Notes: a model not told the origin generated them from the sequence alone. Shown: positions 34,876-48,980, numbered from the stretch's first letter. The stretch: 64,000 nt of DNA from Sporosarcina sp. Marseille-Q4063 (GCF_018309085.1 NZ_CP070502.1:434001-498000), one strand, 5' to 3'. Made by a program: numbers and translations.

Positions 34876-37155
34876 TTATACAACAGGTTCGTCCGATCCC
34901 CATTGCTTTTTCTCTTTGTCCACTTTAATGGTACCTTTTTTATTTATTTCGCGTTTCTTCAATGCAAACCAAATTTGTGCTGAGATGAAGATTGATGAAT
35001 ATGTTCCAGCAAGTAGTCCAATTAACAGTGCAATCGAGAAGTTTTGAATCGACTCTGCACCTAAGAACATTAATGCGACTACAACTAATATTACTGTAAG
35101 AACCGTGTTCACAGAACGACCCAATGTTTGTCGTAGTGATTTATTAACAATATCTGCAAGTGCATCTGCATTATCGATTTTGCCGATGCGGTTCAAGTTC
35201 TCCCGTATCCGGTCAAATGTAACGATTGTATCGTTAATGGAATAACCGATTATCGTTAATACTGCCGCGACAAATGTAATGTCGACTTCAAGTCGAAGTA
35301 TACTAAAGAACGCAATCATAAAGAATGCATCGTGGAACAATCCGATGATCGAGGCGACCCCCATTCTCCACTCGAATCGGAAGGCTACGTATATAATAAT
35401 TCCGATTGCTGCAAATAAAAGTGCTTTAATCGCATTTTGAACGAGCTCTTTTCCGACTGTAGAGGATACGGAGCTGACATTCGGCTCGGCGCCATAAACA
35501 GATGAGACTTCAGATTTAACTTTATTTATTTCCTCTTGTGAAAACTCTTCTGAGTATCTGACGACTCCAATTGATTTATCCTCTCCGGAAATAACGATAT
35601 CCGTAGATGGATGACCAATTGAACTGACATATTCAGATACTTCTTCAGTTGTTAATGGTTTATCGGCCATAATTTCAACGCGCGTACCACTGGAGAAGTC
35701 GATTCCAAGATTCAACTTAAACACGCCGAGCATAATAGCTCCTGTGATAAGTAAAATGATTGAAATTGCGAAAAAGCGTTTTCTGTTATGAACGAAATCT
35801 AATCGATCAAATTTCGTCGTAAGGTCGAGCGTATCCACTTCATCTTCCGGTGGATTGACGCGGCTTTTCGCTATACCGAATAAACCTGGTTTGTTATCGA
35901 GTTTCCCACTTCTAACAAGAAGCCCTAGTAGTAAACGTGATCCCCAAACCGCTGTTAGGAAACTCACCAGAATACTGATAATGAGCATTAACGCAAATCC
36001 TTTAACAGAGCTTGTCCCGAAGACAAATAGAACTATTGCTGCAATGATTGTCGTAATGTTCGCATCCAAAATTGCGGTGAACGCTGATTTCGCACCAGAT
36101 TGGAACGCTTCAAAGACAGATTTACCGACCCGCAATTCTTCCCGTATTCGTTCATACGTTAAAATGTTTGCATCGACTGCCATACCGACCCCGAGCATGA
36201 GTGCTGCTATCCCTGGAAGCGTCAGAACCGCATTTATGCCTGTAAAGACGACTAAGATTAAATAAATGTAGACAGATAGTGTAACAACTGCGATAAGGCC
36301 CGGAATGCGATAGTAAAGAACCATAAATATGAAGATTAAAGAAATACCAATAATACCAGCTAAGATTGTTTTATTCAGTGCTTGCTCACCAAATTGGGCA
36401 CCGACGGATGTTGAGTAGATTTCCACAAGTTTAACCGGTAAGGCTCCAGCATTTAATATTCCTGCGAGTTCCTTTGTTTCTTCCACTGTGAAAGAACCAC
36501 TAATTTCTACATTTGCAGAATGAATTGGTTTGTCAACCCTAGGCGCAGAGACGAACGCCGGATCTGGCTTCATGATTTCTTCTTGATAAGAATCGACACC
36601 TTCTTCAAAATCCAACCATATAACCAATATATTTTTGCCTTGCGGTTTTAATTTTGCAAGTTCAGTCGTGACCTCGCCGAATTTATTCGGATCTTTCATT
36701 TCAAGCGTAACAACAGGACTACCATCTTGGCGAAAATCTGCTTTCGCTTTACCTTCTTTCAAATCCGTACCATCAAGAATGAGATTGTCATCTGTATCTC
36801 TGAATGTTAGATTTGCTTGTGTAGAAAGCAGTTCACGAGCAGATTCTTGGTCTTCAACACCAGCTAGCTGAACGCGAATTCGATTATTCGATTCGATTTG
36901 AATTGACGGCTCACTAACCCCAAGGACGTCAATACGTTTTCGTAATGCCCCCGCCGTGTCGCTAACCATGCTTTCAGTGACCTTTTTATCTTCATCACCT
37001 TTTAACGGTTCGACTTGATACAAGACTTCAAATCCGCCTTGTAAATCTAGTCCGAGTTTTACATCTTTTAATATCGGATTTACTGTCGTTCCTATCGTCG
37101 CGGCGAAAATGACGAGTAGTAGTAAAAACGATACAATCCGTCCTCTAGTCTTCAT
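34876..37155 (-). CDS. secDF: Fused protein translocase subunit SecDF
   Basis: A 759-residue natural fusion of SecD and SecF, as in Bacillus. The SecD half (about 1-415) shows DLQGGFEVLYQV, a large extracytoplasmic domain and VGMAVDANILTYERIREEL. The SecF half (about 460-735) shows NLGIDFSSGTRVEIM and IGYSINDTIVTFDRIREN. Twelve membrane helices are expected. It uses the proton gradient to help release exported proteins from SecYEG. It is followed upstream by comN, the usual order. Confidence 0.95.
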   Translation of the reverse strand: MKTRGRIVSFLLLLVIFAATIGTTVNPILKDVKLGLDLQGGFEVLYQVEPLKGDEDKKVTESMVSDTAGALRKRIDVLGVSEPSIQIESNNRIRVQLAGVEDQESARELLSTQANLTFRDTDDNLILDGTDLKEGKAKADFRQDGSPVVTLEMKDPNKFGEVTTELAKLKPQGKNILVIWLDFEEGVDSYQEEIMKPDPAFVSAPRVDKPIHSANVEISGSFTVEETKELAGILNAGALPVKLVEIYSTSVGAQFGEQALNKTILAGIIGISLIFIFMVLYYRIPGLIAVVTLSVYIYLILVVFTGINAVLTLPGIAALMLGVGMAVDANILTYERIREELRVGKSVFEAFQSGAKSAFTAILDANITTIIAAIVLFVFGTSSVKGFALMLIISILVSFLTAVWGSRLLLGLLVRSGKLDNKPGLFGIAKSRVNPPEDEVDTLDLTTKFDRLDFVHNRKRFFAISIILLITGAIMLGVFKLNLGIDFSSGTRVEIMADKPLTTEEVSEYVSSIGHPSTDIVISGEDKSIGVVRYSEEFSQEEINKVKSEVSSVYGAEPNVSSVSSTVGKELVQNAIKALLFAAIGIIIYVAFRFEWRMGVASIIGLFHDAFFMIAFFSILRLEVDITFVAAVLTIIGYSINDTIVTFDRIRENLNRIGKIDNADALADIVNKSLRQTLGRSVNTVLTVILVVVALMFLGAESIQNFSIALLIGLLAGTYSSIFISAQIWFALKKREINKKGTIKVDKEKKQWGSDEPVV

Positions 37156-37274
37156 AGTGAAAATTCCCCCTCATTCTGATGAGTGGTACTTCTATTTTAT
37201 GTACGCACTCGAAAAACACAATAACCTTATTATGAAACACAGGACACTACGTGTCAATTAGACATGTTCATTTC

Positions 37275-37598
37275 TTATTCTTCATTTTCAACATCTTTTT
37301 TGGGATTAAGAAGAATTTGTAAATCAGTACTGTTCAAATCCGAAAACCAATCCGAATTACGTTGGGCTTCGATTTGCGTGTACGTCATGAATGCAGCGGG
37401 CAATATTTGTAAAATGTCATTCGTGATTTGATAACTTCTCATCTCGCTCACATCTTTTTTTCGCCATATTTTGCGTACACAGTAAATCCAAATGTCCTCA
37501 ACCGTTACCGTTGTATAGCCGTACAAATGAAATTCGTTCATTTTGCTTTGAAGTGCAGGAAGCATTTTCGTATATATAGGACCATGTTCTGTACTCAT
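37275..37598 (-). CDS. comN: Post-transcriptional regulator ComN
   Basis: A 107-residue soluble protein matching Bacillus ComN (YrzD). Bacillus ComN promotes comE operon expression and has been linked to the cell pole with DivIVA. The region LYGYTTVTVEDIWIYCVRKIW is family-typical and the acidic C-terminus is short. ATG 37598 follows a run of G-rich sequence. A longer frame begins at 37634 without a better site. Gene order secDF-comN is conserved. Confidence 0.85.
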   Translation of the reverse strand: MSTEHGPIYTKMLPALQSKMNEFHLYGYTTVTVEDIWIYCVRKIWRKKDVSEMRSYQITNDILQILPAAFMTYTQIEAQRNSDWFSDLNSTDLQILLNPKKDVENEE

Positions 37599-37709
37599 CT
37601 TCCCCAACCCCTCCCCTGACAGTCTTATGTACATGCTTATCCGCTATGTTAAGTATACCAAATAACTAACATTATGTGACATGTATTTTTTCAAAATTCG
37701 TCAAATTAA

Positions 37710-37758
37710 AAACAAGCTGTCAAGTAGTCGAGAATGAAATGACTACAGACAGCTTGTT
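37710..37758. terminator. Terminator after ptsG, possibly bidirectional
   Basis: AAACAAGCTGTC pairs with GACAGCTTGTTT, with an inner TAGTC/GACTA pairing. A/T-rich on both sides. Confidence 0.8.
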
Positions 37759-37780
37759 TATTCCAAATTAAACTTGAAAT

Positions 37781-39968
<2,188 letters not shown>

Positions 39969-40059
39969 TAAAAGATTATTATTAAATTAGGTAACTACGT
40001 GATGAATCTAATGCTTTGATAAAATGATTGTAGCATAATGATTCCAACGTGACAATCTT

Positions 40060-40911
40060 TTAATCTATATATTGCTTTTTTGCATGTAAGCGCTGCAAAT
40101 GAAGGGTTAAATAAACAGCTTCTGCATCCTGAACATCTTTTTGAAGTGATTGTTGCATCACTTTGATCAATTTCCATGCAAGATTGTAACAGACCGGGTA
40201 TTCCGCTTTTAACACATCCGTGATTTTTAAAGGTTCATTCACTTTTTCCCCTCGTACCATCCGCTCAATTGCATAACGAAGATGACGGATTAAACGCGTG
40301 TAGTCAATACTGCTTTTATCGATTTCTAAATCGAGTTGCTCTTCAATTATGTTGATCAATTTCACAATTAGCGCCGAATGCGCGGTTAAATCACCGACAT
40401 TCTTATTTTCAATGGCACTATGTATGTGTAAAGCAATGAAACCTATTTCGCCTTCAGGCAAGTCGATGCTTAGTTTTTCATTGACCATCGCGGTAACTTC
40501 TTCTGCAATTTTATATTCATTCGGATAAAGCGCTTTTGTTTCCAACAAAAATGGATTTCGAATCATTAACCCTTGTTTCATTCGATTAATGGCGAATGCC
40601 AAGTGGTCAGTGAGCGCGATGTGAATGTTTTCGTTCAATGGCATGCCAGCTCTTTCACGAATGACTTCAACTACTGAAATCAGCATTTTTATCGTTTCCT
40701 CGTCAATTGTCGATAGAAGTTGTTTGTATTGCGCTTGTTTTTCAGGATCGTTCAATACAAACATTTTTTCCACTTGTCCATGATTTATCGATTCGCCGAC
40801 TTTTTTCCCGAACCCGATTCCGCTTCCGATTAACACAACTTCATTACCGTCGAGGTCAGACGCGATCAAGACGTTATTATTCAATGATTTTTGTACTTCA
40901 TATTTTTTCAT
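40060..40911 (-). CDS. glcT: PTS transcriptional antiterminator GlcT (BglG family)
   Basis: A 283-residue protein. An N-terminal RNA-binding CAT domain (about 1-57, KKYEVQKSLNNNVLIASD ... GSGIGFGKK) is followed by two PRD domains (about 70-170 and 180-280). The PRD histidines are seen in IALTDHLAFA, FIALHIHSA, TRLIRHLRYA and LTLHLQRLH. Unphosphorylated GlcT binds the ptsG RAT and lets transcription continue when glucose is present. ATG 40911 follows AGGGGAT. It lies directly upstream of ptsG. Confidence 0.93.
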   Translation of the reverse strand: MKKYEVQKSLNNNVLIASDLDGNEVVLIGSGIGFGKKVGESINHGQVEKMFVLNDPEKQAQYKQLLSTIDEETIKMLISVVEVIRERAGMPLNENIHIALTDHLAFAINRMKQGLMIRNPFLLETKALYPNEYKIAEEVTAMVNEKLSIDLPEGEIGFIALHIHSAIENKNVGDLTAHSALIVKLINIIEEQLDLEIDKSSIDYTRLIRHLRYAIERMVRGEKVNEPLKITDVLKAEYPVCYNLAWKLIKVMQQSLQKDVQDAEAVYLTLHLQRLHAKKQYID

Positions 40912-41069
40912 GACTAATCCCCTATAATTTTCTATCTCTATAATACCATTTATCTTTCCGGATGGTACTTGGATGAAGTAATAACAATAATTAAGAAGCA
41001 TAGAATTGTAGAAGCCTAAAATTACTTACTGCTCTGTAAATTTCTTGAATCTAGAAGGAGTTGTTGTAT

Positions 41070-42596
41070 TTGTCTTCATTCATCCGCGGAACAGCCGTCT
41101 TAATGGTTGCTGTATTTATGTCCAAACTATTAGGGTTTGTATTCCGAATTCAGTTTATGCGCATTGCGGGCGAAGAAGCTGTCGGTATTTATATGACAGC
41201 CTATCCCGCATTTATCTTTTTTCTATCTCTTGTGCAACTCGGTATACCGGTTGCAATTGCAAAAGTGATTGCTGAACATAAAGCAAAAGGCGAACTCGAT
41301 AAAATTTCAGCTGTTATGAAAACAGCTGTTTTTATGACTTTTTTAACAGCTATTGTTTTTATACCAGCATCCATCGCATTTGTTCCTTATTTAGCGGGCA
41401 CATTATTGGGAAATCCAGCATCCGCATCGGCGTTATATGCAGGAATCGCGATTGTTCCGATTGCAGCGATCGGCGGATTAATACGCGGATATTTTCAAGG
41501 CATTACACGCATCGAAGAAACAGCCTGGTCACAAATCATTGAACAATTTTTCCGCATTCTATTAATTACGTACATGTTGCCTTTTATTCTTTCACCCGAC
41601 AACATGGCAATGAATGCTGCGTATGCGATGTTTATTACGATGCTAGCAGAAATTACTTCCGTTCTCTATTTATTATTTAAGTATCGCCAACATCGAAAAC
41701 GAAAAGCAAACGAGAAAATCGAGAAAAAACCAAAACGCTATCCCTTTGAACCGATTCTTGAAATCGCGTTGCCCTCGTCTGGTAGCCGATTATTCGGGAC
41801 GTTCACTTGGTTTTTAGAACCGATCATTTTTTTACGTGCGCTTTCAATGTCAGGAATTACAGCGATTGCCGCTACTTCTTTGTATGGAATCATTTCAGGT
41901 GTGCTCATTCCGCTATTACTATTCCCGGCTTTTATACCGTACGCATTATCTATCGTTTTAGTACCGGCAGTGAGCGGAGCCGCAGCTTCTAGTAATAAGA
42001 AAAAATTAAAGGAACGCATTCATTTAGCACTTCGTTTATCGGCAATTACCGGAACTTTTGCGGCGGCTGTATTTTTCGTGCATGGACAGGTGCTTGCAGA
42101 AAAATTGTTTCGCATTACAGAAGGCGGATCTTATATGACGATATTGGCACCCGTGTTTTTCTTTTATTATATCCAAGGTCCTTTATACTCGATTTTACAA
42201 TCGACTGGGGATGCAAAAGCTGGAATGATGAACTCGGTGTACGGCGGGATTGCGAAACTTGCAGTCATGTTTGTGCTCGCTTCCCAACCTGGTATCCAAG
42301 AAACGGGAGCGGTGCTAGCAATCGGATTCGGTGTATTAATAACATCATTTCTTCATATCGCCACACTTCGGAAAAATAAAGCCACGGCCACAGGCTTTAC
42401 TATGTTCGCACTTCCCTATTTCTCTTTTGTCATGACAGCGATTATGCGGCCCATCTTCATTCCCCTTGGAAAATTTGGCCTTATCACGGATTGTCTTATA
42501 ACTACGTTGTTTTTAACTGTCATCTTGATTTTAACGCGCCAATTACGAATGAACGATTTTATGTTATTCAAAAAACTCTTGAAACGAAGTTATTGA
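41070..42596 (+). CDS. spoVB: Stage V sporulation protein B, lipid II flippase-like
   Basis: A 508-residue MATE/MOP-superfamily membrane protein with about 14 helices, in the polysaccharide-export/MurJ-like branch. The N-terminus (MSKLLGFVFRIQFMRIAGEEAVGIYMTAYP region) and the position between yrbG and comN match Bacillus SpoVB, which is needed for spore cortex peptidoglycan. TTG 41070 is chosen because AAGGAG ends 9 bases upstream; TTGs at 41061 and 41064 are too close. Its 3' end overlaps the convergent yrbG by seven bases. It points opposite to its neighbours. Confidence 0.88.
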   Translation: MSSFIRGTAVLMVAVFMSKLLGFVFRIQFMRIAGEEAVGIYMTAYPAFIFFLSLVQLGIPVAIAKVIAEHKAKGELDKISAVMKTAVFMTFLTAIVFIPASIAFVPYLAGTLLGNPASASALYAGIAIVPIAAIGGLIRGYFQGITRIEETAWSQIIEQFFRILLITYMLPFILSPDNMAMNAAYAMFITMLAEITSVLYLLFKYRQHRKRKANEKIEKKPKRYPFEPILEIALPSSGSRLFGTFTWFLEPIIFLRALSMSGITAIAATSLYGIISGVLIPLLLFPAFIPYALSIVLVPAVSGAAASSNKKKLKERIHLALRLSAITGTFAAAVFFVHGQVLAEKLFRITEGGSYMTILAPVFFFYYIQGPLYSILQSTGDAKAGMMNSVYGGIAKLAVMFVLASQPGIQETGAVLAIGFGVLITSFLHIATLRKNKATATGFTMFALPYFSFVMTAIMRPIFIPLGKFGLITDCLITTLFLTVILILTRQLRMNDFMLFKKLLKRSY

Positions 42597-43231
42597 AATT
42601 CCTCTTTTAATTGATATTGAAAGGTGCCTTTTTCATACGAACAATAAAAAATATGTTTGATGTCGTTGATGCCCAATTTAGTTAATTCGTCGACTAATTG
42701 TTGTTCAGTGACGCCAACGATTTCAATATGTCGATTCTGTATGATTCCATCGCTAATAAGCGCCAGAACGGGTTGTGTATCTTCTTTGGTAAATACAGAA
42801 AGATTTCCAGATGGCTCTAAAAATGCAAACGTCACTTCACGGACGGAACCAATTTGTTGCTCTCTAAGCTGTTGGAATAGGTCGTCGAGATTATAGCGTT
42901 GTCGTCTCATCTCGCCCTCTAATATTTTTCCATTTCGTATAATAACCGATGGATCACCATCAACAAGGTCGCGGAATTTTTTACTTTTCAATGATATAAA
43001 AGACGAGATTAGTTGGATGACTAGAAGTAAAAGGATTGGAAAAACCGTGTGAAATAATTTATTTCTTGGATCCTCAATTGCAATTGCTGCTACCTCAGCC
43101 ATAATTATAAAAACAACAACGTCTAATATGCCGAGTTCGCCGACTTCCCTTTTCCCCATTACACGCAAGACAAGTAATATAAAAAAGTATAAAAAGAAAG
43201 TTCGAAAACCGATTATTAATAAATCATTCAA
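42590..43231 (-). CDS. yrbG: DUF421 membrane protein (YrbG-like)
   Basis: A 213-residue protein with three N-terminal membrane helices, the family block LRVMGKREVGELGILDVVVF and a soluble C-terminal part with DDLFQQLREQQI. The family is widespread in spore formers and often lies near spoVB; its biochemical role is unclear. Its last codons overlap the end of spoVB on the other strand. No terminator fits between the two convergent genes. Confidence 0.88.
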   Translation of the reverse strand: MNDLLIIGFRTFFLYFFILLVLRVMGKREVGELGILDVVVFIIMAEVAAIAIEDPRNKLFHTVFPILLLLVIQLISSFISLKSKKFRDLVDGDPSVIIRNGKILEGEMRRQRYNLDDLFQQLREQQIGSVREVTFAFLEPSGNLSVFTKEDTQPVLALISDGIIQNRHIEIVGVTEQQLVDELTKLGINDIKHIFYCSYEKGTFQYQLKEEFQ

Positions 43232-43294
43232 AGAAATCTCCCTCCCCTAAAGAGGATACCCAAACAGATTCATCACATATACAAAAAATAAGGA

Positions 43295-43348
43295 AAATAA
43301 AAAGACGGGTATAAGATTTGGATGCTTCCATATCTCAACCGTCTTTAT
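43295..43348 (-). terminator. Terminator after yajC
   Basis: AAAGACGG pairs with CCGTCTTT around a 30-base loop that contains a weaker inner stem. A T run follows on the minus strand. Confidence 0.7.
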
Positions 43349-43356
43349 TATTTTTA

Positions 43357-43620
43357 TTATGCTTGTTCAGTAACGCGACCAACGGCTTGTCTATCAAAGC
43401 GCAGTGTTGTTCCATCTGCAACTTTCAAATACACCGTCAATTCGTCAACTGCATCAATCGATCCGTGAATTCCACCGATTGTAATAACTTGGTCCCCGCG
43501 TTTCAGCTGGCTCTGCATCGATTTTGTTTCTTTTTGACGCTTTTGAGCTGGTCTGATCAGGAAAAACCACATGATTGCAAACATTGCTATGAACGGTAAA
43601 AGCCCCATAAGTGTGTCCAT
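43357..43620 (-). CDS. yajC: Preprotein translocase accessory subunit YajC
   Basis: An 87-residue protein with one N-terminal membrane helix (MGLLPFIAMFAIMWFFLIRP) and a basic cytosolic part with QLKRGDQVITIGGIHGSID, the YajC signature. It associates with SecDF-YidC in the export machinery. ATG 43620 follows GAAAGGGGG; the frame stays open to 43641 without a better site. It ends the tgt-containing gene row and has its own terminator. Confidence 0.93.
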   Translation of the reverse strand: MDTLMGLLPFIAMFAIMWFFLIRPAQKRQKETKSMQSQLKRGDQVITIGGIHGSIDAVDELTVYLKVADGTTLRFDRQAVGRVTEQA

Positions 43621-43658
43621 TATAATCCCCCTTTCAACCAAGATATATTATACAAGAT

Positions 43659-45853
<2,195 letters not shown>

Positions 45854-45874
45854 TGCATTGTTGCCACCTTACTA

Positions 45875-46885
45875 TCAAATATTAGGTTTTTCAGGAATAA
45901 CGTATCCAAAATGAGTATACGCATAATTTGTTACAACTCTACCACGCGGCGTACGTTGAATGAAACCAATTTGCAATAAATAGGGTTCGTATACGTCTTC
46001 AATCGTGACAGATTCTTCTCCGATGCTTGCGGCAATCGTATCGATCCCGACAGGCCCGCCTCGGAATTGCTCAATCATTCCCGTAATAAGTTTATGATCA
46101 ATATGGTCCAGTCCATGCGAATCAACCTGGAGCATTTCAAGCGCATTTTGTGCAGTATCAAGCGAAATCTTTCCGTCACCGCGCACTTGTGCAAAATCGC
46201 GCACGCGTCGCAATAACCGATTGGCGATTCGCGGCGTTCCGCGTGAACGTTTCGCCATTTCAACTGCGGCTTCACGGTCGATAGAAACGTCAAAAACAGA
46301 CGCGCTTCTCACGACGATTTCCGTTAGCGGTTCCTCCTCATAAAACTCCAACCTTAACGGAACCCCAAAACGGTCCCTCAGGGGTGCTGACAAAGCGCCT
46401 GCGCGCGTCGTCGCGCCGATTAAGGTGAACGGCGGGAGGTCGAGCCTAATGGAACGAGCGGACGGTCCTTTCCCGACAACGATGTCTAAACAAAAATCTT
46501 CCATCGCGGGATAAAGCACTTCTTCAATCGCCCGATTCAGCCGGTGAATTTCATCAATGAATAAGACATCTCCAGGTTCAAGGGAAGAAAGGACTGCCGC
46601 CAAATCACCCGGACGTTCAATCGCGGGACCGCTCGTCATTCGAATGTTGACGTTCATTTCATTCGCGATGACTGTGGCGAGCGTCGTTTTCCCGAGTCCC
46701 GGCGGCCCGTACAATAGAACGTGATCCAGGCTTTCGCTCCTGCCTTTTGCCGCTTCGATAAAAATGCTTAAATTGTCCTTCACCTTTTCTTGTCCAATAT
46801 ATTGGTTAAGGAGTTGCGGTCTAAGCGACTGTTCAAACCCCTCATCAAATTCTGTGGTTTCCCCTGTTATGACACGGTCCTCCAT
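45875..46885 (-). CDS. ruvB: Holliday junction branch-migration ATPase RuvB
   Basis: A 336-residue AAA+ motor. The Walker A is [12 protein letters not shown] (about 61-72), the Walker [11 protein letters not shown], the sensor 1 region [19 protein letters not shown], and the C-terminal winged helix ends in IQRTPRGRV. It drives branch migration with RuvA. The first ATG follows a GG-rich site. It is separated from ruvA by about 100 bases that contain a direct repeat ATAGGTAACTATT (46,902 and 46,929). Confidence 0.97.
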   Translation of the reverse strand: MEDRVITGETTEFDEGFEQSLRPQLLNQYIGQEKVKDNLSIFIEAAKGRSESLDHVLLYGPPGLGKTTLATVIANEMNVNIRMTSGPAIERPGDLAAVLSSLEPGDVLFIDEIHRLNRAIEEVLYPAMEDFCLDIVVGKGPSARSIRLDLPPFTLIGATTRAGALSAPLRDRFGVPLRLEFYEEEPLTEIVVRSASVFDVSIDREAAVEMAKRSRGTPRIANRLLRRVRDFAQVRGDGKISLDTAQNALEMLQVDSHGLDHIDHKLITGMIEQFRGGPVGIDTIAASIGEESVTIEDVYEPYLLQIGFIQRTPRGRVVTNYAYTHFGYVIPEKPNI

Positions 46886-46982
46886 CGTACACCATCCTTT
46901 TTATAGGTAACTATTTTTCCTGAAAGAAATAGGTAACTATTATTAAAAATCAACCTGTTACTTTTTCGATAAAAGTAATCTA

Positions 46983-47585
46983 TTATTTTTTGAGTAATAG
47001 TTGCAGGGCTTTTTTCATGTAGCCTTCTGTATCTAGTTCTTCTTTTTCGAGTGCAGGTTTCACTTTGTTTAATTCGCGTTGTGAATAGCCTAATGCCTCA
47101 AGCGCTAAGATCGCTTCGTCGAGCGCACCGTTTTCAGCCATTGTCAGAAGCGAATGTTCTTCGTCTTCGTAATCAATTTCAGTGAATAAATCATGCAATT
47201 TCCCTTTTAAATCAAGAATCATTTGGCGAGCAGTTTTCTTGCCGACGCCCGGAAACTGAACGAGAAATGTTTCGTCTTCGCGTTCGATGGCACCGATGAC
47301 TTGAGATGGAATGCCGCTCGCTAGAATTGCAAGCGCTCCTTTTGGTCCGATGCCTGAAACCGTAATAAGTTTTTTAAATAGTTCGCGTTGTTCGAGCGAT
47401 TTAAAGCCGAGCAACAGCTGGACATCTTGGCGCACATGCAAATAAGTAAACACTTGCTGAATTTCATCTGTCATATGAAATGAATACGGATTTGGTGTCA
47501 TGATCAACCAACCTACTCCGTTTTGGTCAAGTGTTATGTATTCGGGCGTGACACGCGTGACATGTCCTTTTATGTAATCATACAA
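46983..47585 (-). CDS. ruvA: Holliday junction-binding protein RuvA
   Basis: A 200-residue protein with an N-terminal OB fold (MYDYIKGHVTRVTPEYITLD), tandem helix-hairpin-helix motifs (KLITVSGIGPKGALAIL and FPGVGKKTARQMIL) and a C-terminal RuvB-binding three-helix domain (about 150-200). It binds four-way junctions as a tetramer. Length is normal. First gene of the ruvAB-queA-tgt row. The upstream 438 bases hold repeat A copy 4 and a terminator. Confidence 0.97.
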   Translation of the reverse strand: MYDYIKGHVTRVTPEYITLDQNGVGWLIMTPNPYSFHMTDEIQQVFTYLHVRQDVQLLLGFKSLEQRELFKKLITVSGIGPKGALAILASGIPSQVIGAIEREDETFLVQFPGVGKKTARQMILDLKGKLHDLFTEIDYEDEEHSLLTMAENGALDEAILALEALGYSQRELNKVKPALEKEELDTEGYMKKALQLLLKK

Positions 47586-47737
47586 GCAAATATCCCCCTT
47601 AAATTAGCTATCTACGATTATACCATACGAACGCACTTTCTACAGCGGTTTATGGTGTGGAGAGTTAATTATTGAGAGTTTTAATTTAATAAAACATACT
47701 GATGATTATTTCAACATATGTATATTTGTTAGAAATC

Positions 47738-47892
47738 GTTGATTTCCGTTTCGGGCAGCGCTTTCCTGCGGGCGAGCGCGAAGAGCGGAAAGATACTGTT
47801 CATCTTTCCCTGCCGCTTCGTCGCTTCGCTCCTGTAGGGTCTCGGCTGTCTTGCTTATTCCGTGGGAGTCGCTGCCCTACACTACAATCAAC
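47738..47892. repeat. Dispersed repeat family A, longest copy (copy 4)
   Basis: A 155-bp element with GTTGATT and AATCAAC inverted ends and an inner GGGCAGCG/CGCTGCCC pair (47754 and 47868). The middle carries further palindromes (GAAGCGACG/CGTCGCTTC type). It matches parts of the copies at 1,816, 17,615 and 33,862. The open frame that spans it has no ribosome site. Confidence 0.75.
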
Positions 47893-47956
47893 TACAGATT
47901 ACATTATATATGGATAGTCACTAGGGATGACTGAATATAGATTGGATAAAATATAT

Positions 47957-47990
47957 AAATCCATCCAAAGAATAAAGGATGGATAGTTAT
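47957..47990 (-). terminator. Terminator of the 132-residue gene
   Basis: ATCCATCC pairs with GGATGGAT, with flanking A/T pairs and a T-rich end on the minus strand. Confidence 0.75.
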
Positions 47991-48023
47991 AATATAGATT
48001 TTCGGAACCATATCATCACACTG

Positions 48024-48422
48024 TCAGGATAAATGAACCTCAACTGCATCCTTTACCCAGTCATCAATCAGCGATTCGCAGAAGGCTTTGTTATCTGCTT
48101 CATTTACAACAATGTTGTTCTTGAATTCCAGTACCGCCAAAAGTTCAGCTGAGTTAGGATGTGTTATCTTTACAACCCGTATATCGAAAACTTCTTTGAC
48201 AAATCTAATCCCATCTTTTCCAAGTTTGAACTCAATGATTTTACCGTCGTCACTGATGTTAACACGATCCCCAAGCATTTCTATTTCTTTCGTCAAACTC
48301 AAATTCAAATCTTGAAAATATGTCTGAATTTCTGTCCATACAATATTTATTTCCTCGGCTGCATCCGTGCTGCTCCTATAATGGTTACTTATTTTATTCG
48401 CCAGTTCATGCTTGTAGCTCAT
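48024..48422 (-). CDS. Hypothetical soluble protein, 132 residues
   Basis: An acidic soluble protein with SYKHELANKISNHYRSSTD at the start and a mixed helix/strand pattern after it. No family recognised. Three ATGs in a row (48428, 48425, 48422) follow AGGGGGTGG; the last has the best spacing. It lies outside the yebC-flanked island, between the ancestral yebC terminator and ruvA, and has its own terminator. Confidence 0.65.
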   Translation of the reverse strand: MSYKHELANKISNHYRSSTDAAEEINIVWTEIQTYFQDLNLSLTKEIEMLGDRVNISDDGKIIEFKLGKDGIRFVKEVFDIRVVKITHPNSAELLAVLEFKNNIVVNEADNKAFCESLIDDWVKDAVEVHLS

Positions 48423-48570
48423 CATCATCCACCCCCTATCATAAAGAACACTTTTCTTATAAACCTCTTATTCAACAAGCTGTGTTGGAAGCCCTTTATG
48501 GTTTTAATTTATTGTGCATCGGATACACTTGATTTTATGTGTTCTTGGGCGGGAGGAAAGTCCTGTTTTG

Positions 48571-48682
48571 CGGATATGTGTCAATAATGTGCGGATATAA
48601 AGTGGTTTTTGTCGGAAATGCCTTATGAATGAGCGGAAATATGGCTTGAATTGTCGGAAATAACGTCCTAACGCGCGGATAT
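48571..48682 (+). repeat. Exact 21-bp periodic array, core CGGA(T/A)AT
   Basis: CGGATAT or CGGAAAT begins at 48571, 48592, 48613, 48634, 48655 and 48676, always exactly 21 bases apart, and a degenerate CGGGAGG lies at 48550. The intervening 14 bases differ. It ends about 15 bases before the ancestral yebC terminator, on its downstream side. Open frames through it show a spurious seven-residue repeat. Confidence 0.88.
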
Positions 48683-48691
48683 CCTTCAAAA

Positions 48692-48729
48692 AACAAAAAT
48701 CCACCCCAAAATATCAAGGGTGGATTTAA
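48692..48729 (-). terminator. Ancestral yebC terminator, now stranded beyond the island
   Basis: A perfect AAATCCACCC/GGGTGGATTT stem with a T-rich minus-strand end. It lies 6 bases after the truncated yebC tail copy, the position expected for the original yebC terminator. Confidence 0.85.
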
Positions 48730-48734
48730 AAAAG

Positions 48735-48768
48735 TATTATTCTTCACTTGCATTATGATAAACATCTT
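48735..48768 (-). repeat. Left copy of the yebC 3'-end direct repeat (attachment-site-like)
   Basis: A copy of the yebC end encoding VYHNASEE-stop, with GCA instead of GCG for Ala (silent). It is followed outward by the ancestral terminator. Confidence 0.88.
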
Positions 48769-48856
48769 CCAAAATCCAAACATAGAATAACCACATCCTT
48801 TGTTAGATAATTCTATTCTGTCATATAATAATTCACGGATTCATCTTACAGTAATC

Positions 48857-48958
48857 CTAAATAAAAACACCCGATTTTTCAGATGTTTTTAATCTAGTAT
48901 AAAATTGTTCCCGGTACTTTCTAAAAACCTCTTTTAATAATTCATCTACAGTATCCAC
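48857..48958 (-). CDS. Possible 33-residue peptide in the island
   Basis: A GTG start with TGAGG upstream gives MDTVDELLKEVFRKYRE followed by a basic tail ending SGVFI. The stop overlaps a weak terminator-like hairpin (AAACATC/GGTGTTT). It is helical and amphipathic. It could be a small phage protein or a leftover. Weak support. Confidence 0.3.
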   Translation of the reverse strand: MDTVDELLKEVFRKYREQFYTRLKTSEKSGVFI

Positions 48959-48980
48959 GTACAAATAACCTCAAAGTGAT

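Noticed and set aside
47702..47917. 71-residue open frame upstream of ruvA
   Set aside because: It runs through repeat family A copy 4 and has no ribosome site.
48504..48783. Open frames downstream of the yebC tail copy with a seven-residue repeat
   Set aside because: An artefact of the exact 21-bp array and the adjacent terminator. No ribosome site.
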